A stretch of 64,000 bases of DNA from Hydrangea macrophylla (lineage: Eukaryota; Streptophyta; Magnoliopsida; Cornales; Hydrangeaceae). Every line of letters begins with the position of its first letter. Position 1 is the stretch's first letter. This document shows positions 57,773 to 64,000 of the stretch, piece after piece. The notes below the pieces were generated by a model. The model ran no database searches and was not told the origin of the DNA. It saw nothing but the letters and a program-made list of their open reading frames with translations. The position numbers and the translations under genes were made by a program. The DNA is taken from assembly GCA_033977485.1 (NCBI GenBank), contig CM066998.1:24677501-24741500 (forward strand), read 5' to 3'.

Positions 57773-58420
57773 AAAACTGAGGAATCAAGCACGATAAGGA
57801 GCCCCTATTCGGAAGTCATGGATCCAATGGGCATTTTTGAAGCCTTCATACAGAGGATGGAACATGTGGGAGATACTTATAACTACTCTACTCACCAGAG
57901 ACTTGCTGTACCACCACCACCGAGATAGATTGGTGATAAGTTACTTGACCATTTTCGTGGATTAAGCCCAAAAAAATTTGATGGATTGATGAAGCCATGG
58001 AAGGTGGAGTAATGGATACGGGAAACGGAATTGATTTTTGAAGTTTTGGAATGTACTGAGCAAGATAAGCGTCGTCTTCCCACCTTTTAGCTCACCTACG
58101 CTGCTGCAAATTGGTGGAAAGCAAAAGAGCTACAATAGGAGCCGAAGCTGTATGAAGAATGCCTTGGGGTATATTTCGGGAAAGATATCTAGAAAAGCAT
58201 TTCCCAGAAGATGAGAGAGATCAAGAAGAAAGAAATTTCATGATCCTGGTCCAAGGAGGATGGACTGTACGAGAATGTACTACACAATTTAAACAATTGT
58301 GTCGATTCTCTCCGCACATGATAGACACCCCACAGAAGAAGGTGAACAGATTTCCCAAGGATTAAACCCCCACCTCAGACATATGATGGTTGGTCATCTA
58401 AATCAGTCTTTTGAGGGGAT
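57773..58420 (+). pseudogene. Decayed Ty3/gypsy gag (relative of F)
   Basis: Across several frames and stops the order matches F Gag: DPMGIFEAFIQRM, KKFDG..PWKVE, ETELIFEVLECTEQDKRRL, YAAANWW, then the open piece 58159-58365 with MPWGIFRERYLEKHFPED and the MIDTPQKKV motif, and NQSFEG. Stops TAG (57927), TAA (58011) and TAG (58087) lie where F has Arg/Gln-type codons. It is cut at 58421 by an antisense LTR. Confidence 0.82.
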
Positions 58421-59675
58421 TGTCTATCATGCCCCAGAGCAGCAAAAATAGAGAAAAATAAATTTCCTTTTTGGGTCCGTAGAGAATGACAAGTGAAAGT
58501 CACTAATTATCCATACCAAATAGTACTAGTCCACAAGATAAATAGAAATAGTAACAACTAAATATAATAACAGAAACATTATTACAACATCAAAGTATGG
58601 TCCGCAGGATCACAACATGTCTGGAGACAATATATGCCCAAGTACCCGTTAAACTAAAGTTCAATAGAAATAATAGAAATATAAACTAGATACAACTATC
58701 TTCATATCTTCAGCTGGCGTAAGGGTACTCATCAGCATAACAGCCTTCTCCAGTATAACCGGCATTAGTGGGGCCACCCTCTGCAAAATCCCCCTTACGG
58801 TAGTAGCTGTCATCATAAGCTCGCTTACCTGCATTAAAAGGGACAGGGTAGTCTGGACGGGGAATATCTAGGTAATAACGGCCGTCAGCTTACTGAGAGC
58901 TGAGTGAATAGAAACTCACAGGGTATCAATCGTATAATATATAACAAGTTATTGGAGTCAGAAGATATAGTTCTATTAAATTATATCTTTTCTGTATTCC
59001 AATGTCGTAACTTAATCCTTATCGTCTTTTTATCTTGAGACCGTTAATCAACATATTCTGCTTAGCAAGAACAGACTCAATTGTTTCACATAGACATCAT
59101 GTCAGTCCATTCCCCACTCGTTAAGGATGTAAACCATCCACTACATGTCAGGGATACAATGCTTTAAACAACGGCACATCAAATCTATTGCCACAGCTCA
59201 TCGTATTATACCAGTAATCCGCATCCACCGCTCGTTAAGGATATAACCCATCAACAGCTACGCTCGTTAAGGATATAACATGGATCATTTGGCAATCTTA
59301 GGGCTACATGGTCCCGCCTACTGCTCGTTAAGGATATAACTCATCCACCGCATATGAAAGCATATCATGACTAGGTGTCCTCCCACGTACTATTCCCAGA
59401 ACTTATCAAACCTACTTAATGTTTCATACTAACATTGATACATGACTTCCCATTGTGGCCTGACTACTCAGATTAAAATGAACGAACATCAAACTCATGC
59501 ATGAATCGCATATTATCTAACGCCATTACGTTAATCCATCATTCTTAATCATACTTATCTGTGTTGTCACATTATCCTTAACTAACCCATAGCCGTATAA
59601 TAGAAGTTTGAATCAAGAATCGAACAATCAAACCTCTTATAAAATAAATAGGTAAAGGAATCCATATTCTGCCAA

Positions 59676-59870
59676 TGCCAATCGATTAGGACAAAGGTCC
59701 ATCGATTGGGATAAAATATGTAACAATCGATTGAAAATATGTCAATTGATTGGGTCCAAAACAATGTCAATCGATTGGTAACTTTAGCAATCGATTGAAA
59801 ATCTATCCAATCGATTGGGACTCCACTGATATCAATCGATTGGGAAAAGTCCAATCAATTGGGACTTCAT
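59676..59870. repeat. CCAATCGATTGG island downstream of TATA, LTR-a
   Basis: Nine copies of CCAATCGATTGG or variants at 15-25 bp spacing. About 395 bp from TATA in LTR orientation. Confidence 0.88.
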
Positions 59871-60339
59871 CTTCTCCAGCAGATTCATAAATCAGCATAT
59901 ATAAACGTCCTAAAGACGTGTTTATTATATCTAAACATCCCTTGAGCTTGTAAAAACATTATATAGTGAGACCAAGTGAGTAAAGACTCACCTAAGGCTA
60001 TGTTTGGTGGGTGTAAAGCTTAGAAGCTTGAAGCTTTTTCTCTCCTCCTTCTCTTTCTCCTCTATCTCTGTCTTCTCTCTGTCTCTCCTTCTTCTTTATG
60101 TCTTTCTCTTCTCCTTCTCTTCTTCCCTACCAAGGCAGTGTGTGTGTGGTTGTGGGTGTATATATATATCTATGTAAGGATATATGTGCGTATATATATG
60201 ATATACAATAACTCTCTCTCAAACTCAACTAAAGCATACAGACCCAAGGCTTGAAATAAAGGTGTATATATAGGACATGAGAGTGTCACACGTCCAAAGC
60301 TTAAGCAAAGAATAAAACATGTCTCTGCTTATGCTAATC

Positions 60340-60530
60340 GTTTAGGACTGATGGAAATCGATTGGTTATAGATATTTGAAGGTAATTGATTAGAAAAGAT
60401 GACAATCGATTGGTATACTACCACATAATGAATTCAGGGCGGCAGAATATCAATCGATTGGAAAGTTGGCAATCGATTGGTATACAAAAAGTAGCAATCG
60501 ATTGTGATACAAAAGCAATCGATTGGTGAC
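60340..60530. repeat. CCAATCGATTGG island upstream of TATA, LTR-a
   Basis: Eight copies of AATCGATTGG words or variants, about 63 bp from the TATA box. Confidence 0.88.
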
Positions 60531-60619
60531 CAAATTTACCAAATGAAAGGTAAGGGTTATACAAGGATATCAAAACGAATACTCGGTCTTATTTATATAA
60601 CAAAATACAGGGTATTACA

Positions 60620-62869
60620 TGTCACGCCCCAGAGCAGCAAAAATAGAGAAAAATAAATTTCCTTTTTGGGTCCATAGGGAATGACTGGTGAATGTCACTA
60701 ATTATCCACACCACACAGTACTAGTCTACAACAAGAATAGTAATAAAAACAAACTGGATATAAATAGCCGTTGTTTCTATTACAAACATCAGAGGTATCA
60801 CAAAAATAAAGCTACATCGGAAGTGTATAAGGTTTGGAAGCAACATATGCCCAAGTACCAAATATAACAAAACAGTCTAAACCAAAATAGTAAACTAATA
60901 ACTATCTCCAGATCTTCAGTTGGCGTAAACATCAGTGTAGTAGTCCTCCCCGGTATAGGCATCATCAGTGGGGCCACCCTCTACCTATTCTCCTCCTGGA
61001 TAGTAACCATCGTTGTAGGCTCCATCATATGCAGAATAAGATACAGAATAGTCGAGACAGGGAAAATCCAGGCAATAAAGGTCGTCAGCTTACTGAGAGC
61101 TGAGTGAGTATAATCTAACAAGGTACCAATTATCTGAAGTAAGTAAAAAATCTATGAAGACATGAGATGAGTTTTATTATAATAATATCTTCCTCCTTTA
61201 TTCAATGTCGTTAACCAACCCTTGTCGTCTTGTTATCCGAAGACCGATATTCAATATACTCTGACTGAATGAAACAGACTCAATTGTTTAAATCTAGGGA
61301 TACACCCTTATTCTGTCCATCACTTTTAAGAGCAATATATCCTGCTCACCGCATGTCATGGACTCCACGTCAGTCCGTCCCCAGCTTTTAAGAACATATA
61401 TCATGCTCACCATATTTCAGGGACATAACGTTTCGAATAAGGCATATCATCTATTGCCACAACACAACAACTTTTTCCCATTGATCTCCCATCCACCGCT
61501 CGTTAAGAATATCATATCGATCACCTAGCTATCTCTGTATTACTTGGTCTTGGCCACTGCTCGTTAAGGACATCTCACCGTCCACCGCTCGTTAAGGGCA
61601 TCATATGACAAAATGTCTACTTACGTATCCTTTCCCAAGAAAACCTTATCGAGTCCTATCTAAGTTTCGTACTATGATTGGACGATGACATCCCATCCCA
61701 TTATGGCCTGACTACTCTGATTTGAAATGAACGGATACAAAACTCATACACGAATCAACATGTTACCCAAGTCGTCACGTTAATCCATTATTCTTAATCA
61801 TACTTATCTTTGTTGTTATATTATCCCTAATCAACCCATAATCGCATAACGAAAGTCCAAATCGAGAAACGAACAAATGAACCCTTAATATAATAAATAG
61901 GCAAAGGAATCCATGTTCTGTCAATACCAATCGATTGTGATAAGGTCCAATTAATTGTGATAAAATATGTAACAATCGATTGAGGAAATTGGCAATCGAT
62001 TGGGTCTAAAACAACGTTAATCAATTTCTAACATTGGCAATTGATTGGGATGTCAATCGATTCGAATTATATCCAATCGATTGGGCTAGATTGATGGCAA
62101 TCGATTGGGAATCATGTCAATCGACTAGCACTTTTTCTTCACTAGCAGATTGATAAAACAACATATATAAATGTAGAAATCATGCATATTAAACATCTAA
62201 TCTTTACCATAACTTGTATAAACATCAAATAGAGGGACGAAGTGAGTTATAACTCACCAAGGGTGTGTTTGGGAGTGCGTGAGCTTGAAAACCTCAAGTT
62301 TCTCTCTCTCTTCTTCTCTTTTTCCTCTGTCTCTATCTGTCTTTCCTTCTTTATCTCTTTTCCTTCCTTTCTTCTTGTTCTTCTCTTCTTCTTCCTCTCC
62401 TCCTGTTGCTAAGGTAGTGTGTGTGTGTGGGTGTATAGATATATATATATATAGATGTGCATATATATACTCGCAAGATGTGCCTCTTTCTCTCTCTCAA
62501 GGTTGTGAAAACGAGCCCAAGGCCATAATACTCTCATATATGTAGAGAGAAAAAGGTGCCACACGTCAAGAGCTCAAGCAAAGAAGAAAACATGTCTCAG
62601 CTTATGCCAATCGATTGATTATAGATATTTAAAGACAATCGATTGGAAAGGATGGAAATCGATTGGTATGTTGCCACATAATGAATCAAGTCGGTAGGAT
62701 GGAAATCAATTGGAAAAGGTGTCAATTGATTGGTATCTAAAAATGGCAATCGATTGGGAAACAAGGCAATCGATTGGTAACCAAATTTCACCAAAAAGAA
62801 AGGAAAGGTTAAATAAGTATAAAAATGAAATATTAGGTCTTATTATATATCAAAATACAGGGTATTACA
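60620..62869 (-). mobile_element. D-family LTR-b, minus orientation; 3' LTR of the pol at 62922-64000
   Basis: Minus reading starts TGTAATACCC (62869), directly after a purine tract (GAGTGGTGGATGA, 62870-62882), and ends GGGGCGTGACA (60620). Islands 62605-62785 (upstream) and 61926-62125 (downstream), tandem patch 61300-61610, twin stem-loop 61050-61105. It joins LTR-a without a base between. Confidence 0.87.
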
Positions 62870-62921
62870 TCATCCACCACTCATTGAGAATTTCTTCCTC
62901 GAAATCAAAAATAAACAAGGT

Positions 62922-64000
62922 CTAAAATAAAAACGAAAACTGATCACGCATCTCTGACTCTAGCTCCCACGAAGCTTCTCCTTCATCATGATGCTTGCAC
63001 TGAACCTTCACCAACGGAATCTCCTTATTTCTGAGCTTCTTGATCCTTCGATCTAGAACACGAACTGGTCATTCCTTGAATGTAACATTGTCATTGACTT
63101 CAATATCTTTGAAGTTGATCTCATGCGCTGGGTTATGAGCACACTTCCTCAGCATACTGATGTGGAAAACATTGTACACTCCTGACATCTTTGGTGGCAT
63201 TGCAAGGAGATAAGCAACCTTCCTAACACGTTCTAGAATCTCGAACGGTCCGATGAAATGTGGCGATAGCTTGCCTCTCTTCTGACCAAATCTGATGATG
63301 CCTCGCACAGGTGAAACCTTCAGTATCACGTGATCTCCAATGGCGAACTCTAAGTCTTTGCGTCACTTGTCAACATAACTCTTGTATCAGGTATGGGCTA
63401 TCTTCATCTTCTCACGTACAATCTGAATCTTCTCACTGGTTTCTTGTACCATCTCTAGCCCAAGAAGTTGAGTATCATTGGCTTCAGTCCAACACAGCGG
63501 CGAAGGTCTTCTGTACAAAGCTTCAAATGGTGCCATCCCTATACTCGTATAGTAACTGTTGTTGTAGGCAAATTTGATCAAAGGTAAGTGCATCACCCAA
63601 GAACTCTCAAAATCAATAATGCAAGCGCATAGCATATCTTCCATCACTTGATTAACTCGTTCAATTTGTCCATCGGTCTATGGATAAAAGGCTGAACTCA
63701 AGTTTAGTGTTGTTCCCATCGCTCTCTGGAGACTCTTCCAAAACTCTGCAGTAAAACGTGAATCTTGTTCTAACACAATTAACACGGGTACTCCGTGAAA
63801 CTATACTACGTGTTGTAGATACATCCGATTCATACATTCTACTGGATACGTCATACTGTAGGTGATAAAATGTGCCATCTTTGTAAGTCAATCCACGATT
63901 ACCCAAATAACATCATGGTTCTGCTATGACTTTGATAATCCTACAATGAATCTATGGTTACATGTTCCCATTTCCATTGAGGAATTGATAATGGTTGTAG
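62922..64000 (-). pseudogene. Ty3/gypsy integrase end of pol, decayed, 5' end outside the window
   Basis: Minus reading from the window edge gives the C-terminal part of integrase: the catalytic-core region with a DSRFT-like segment (decayed), the GTTLN block, TDGQIERVNQ (near 63665), then MEDMLCACIIDF, LPLIKFAYNNSYYTSIGMAP, FEALYRRPSP, the GKLSPHFIGPFEILERV block, VYNVFHISMLRK and the chromodomain-like tail with VLDRRIKKLRNKEIPLVKV and HHDEGEASWELESEM, stop at 62922. Integrase joins the cDNA to the host chromosome. In-frame TGA stops at 63069-63071, near 63365 and at 63387-63389, and a TAG near 63680, plus frameshifts, kill it. The sequence type is Tekay/Del-like chromovirus, as for F. Confidence 0.85.

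Larger units (their letters stand above)
58425..60619 (-). mobile_element. D-family LTR-a, minus orientation
   Basis: Minus reading starts TGTAATACCC (60619) and ends GGGGCATGATA (58425, a decayed TGACA). Islands of CCAATCGATTGG: upstream 60340-60530, downstream 59676-59870, either side of a TATA box (TATATATAC on minus, 60265-60277). Tandem patch with CTCGTTAAGGATATAAC words 59110-59345, twin stem-loop 58850-58915. Confidence 0.85.

Overview
The window looks like nuclear DNA of a flowering plant with a large, repeat-rich genome. It is AT-rich, has no convincing host gene, tRNA gene or rRNA gene, and is filled with plant-type LTR retrotransposons (Ty3/gypsy and Ty1/copia), solo LTRs, a CACTA-type DNA transposon end and several MITEs. 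The species cannot be told from this sequence. Most open frames are shadows or relics. Only two look intact: a Q/N/Y-rich frame in a non-autonomous LTR element (12400-13290) and a copia Gag (49830-50687).

Layout. 1-6890: an Ogre/TAT-like element on the minus strand, with a 3.3 kb LTR, a primer-binding site that extends into a tRNA-Arg half-molecule, and a broken gag cut by a second LTR in the opposite direction. 6891-18840: the 3' part of a CACTA-like transposon carrying about ten copies of a ~180 bp tandem repeat. It is split by a solo LTR (A, 9739-18595), which is itself split by a complete non-autonomous LTR element (B, 10563-16685 with target duplications). 18843-34105: AT-rich DNA with MITEs (foldback, Stowaway, hAT-like, Mutator-like), a solo LTR (C, 20774-25220) holding another solo LTR (D, 21790-23946), and a 1.65 kb direct duplication (29926-33251). 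34106-55967: a nest of insertions. A copia LTR (L) is split by a D-family solo LTR (H-K), which is split by element M (36079-55551). M holds a Tekay-like 5' LTR plus gag-pro (F), an antisense LTR (E) and a young gag-only copia element (J, 46547-54550). 55739-58420: relics of copia gag-pro fused to an acidic frame, then a decayed gypsy gag. 58421-64000: two D-family LTRs joined head to tail on the minus strand, then the integrase end of a decayed pol.

How the parts fit. Target-site duplications let the nest be read in order: L, then H-K (ACTAT), then M (GGACC), then J (GATGT). The LTRs of different families share an architecture: an island of short palindromes just upstream of the TATA box, a purine or pyrimidine-rich leader, a splice-donor-like inverted repeat, a second island carrying the same palindrome about 365-520 bp downstream of TATA, a tandem-repeat patch, a twin stem-loop, and a GGGGCGTGACA-type end. 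The palindrome differs between elements but matches between the two islands of one element. This is the most interesting signal in the window.
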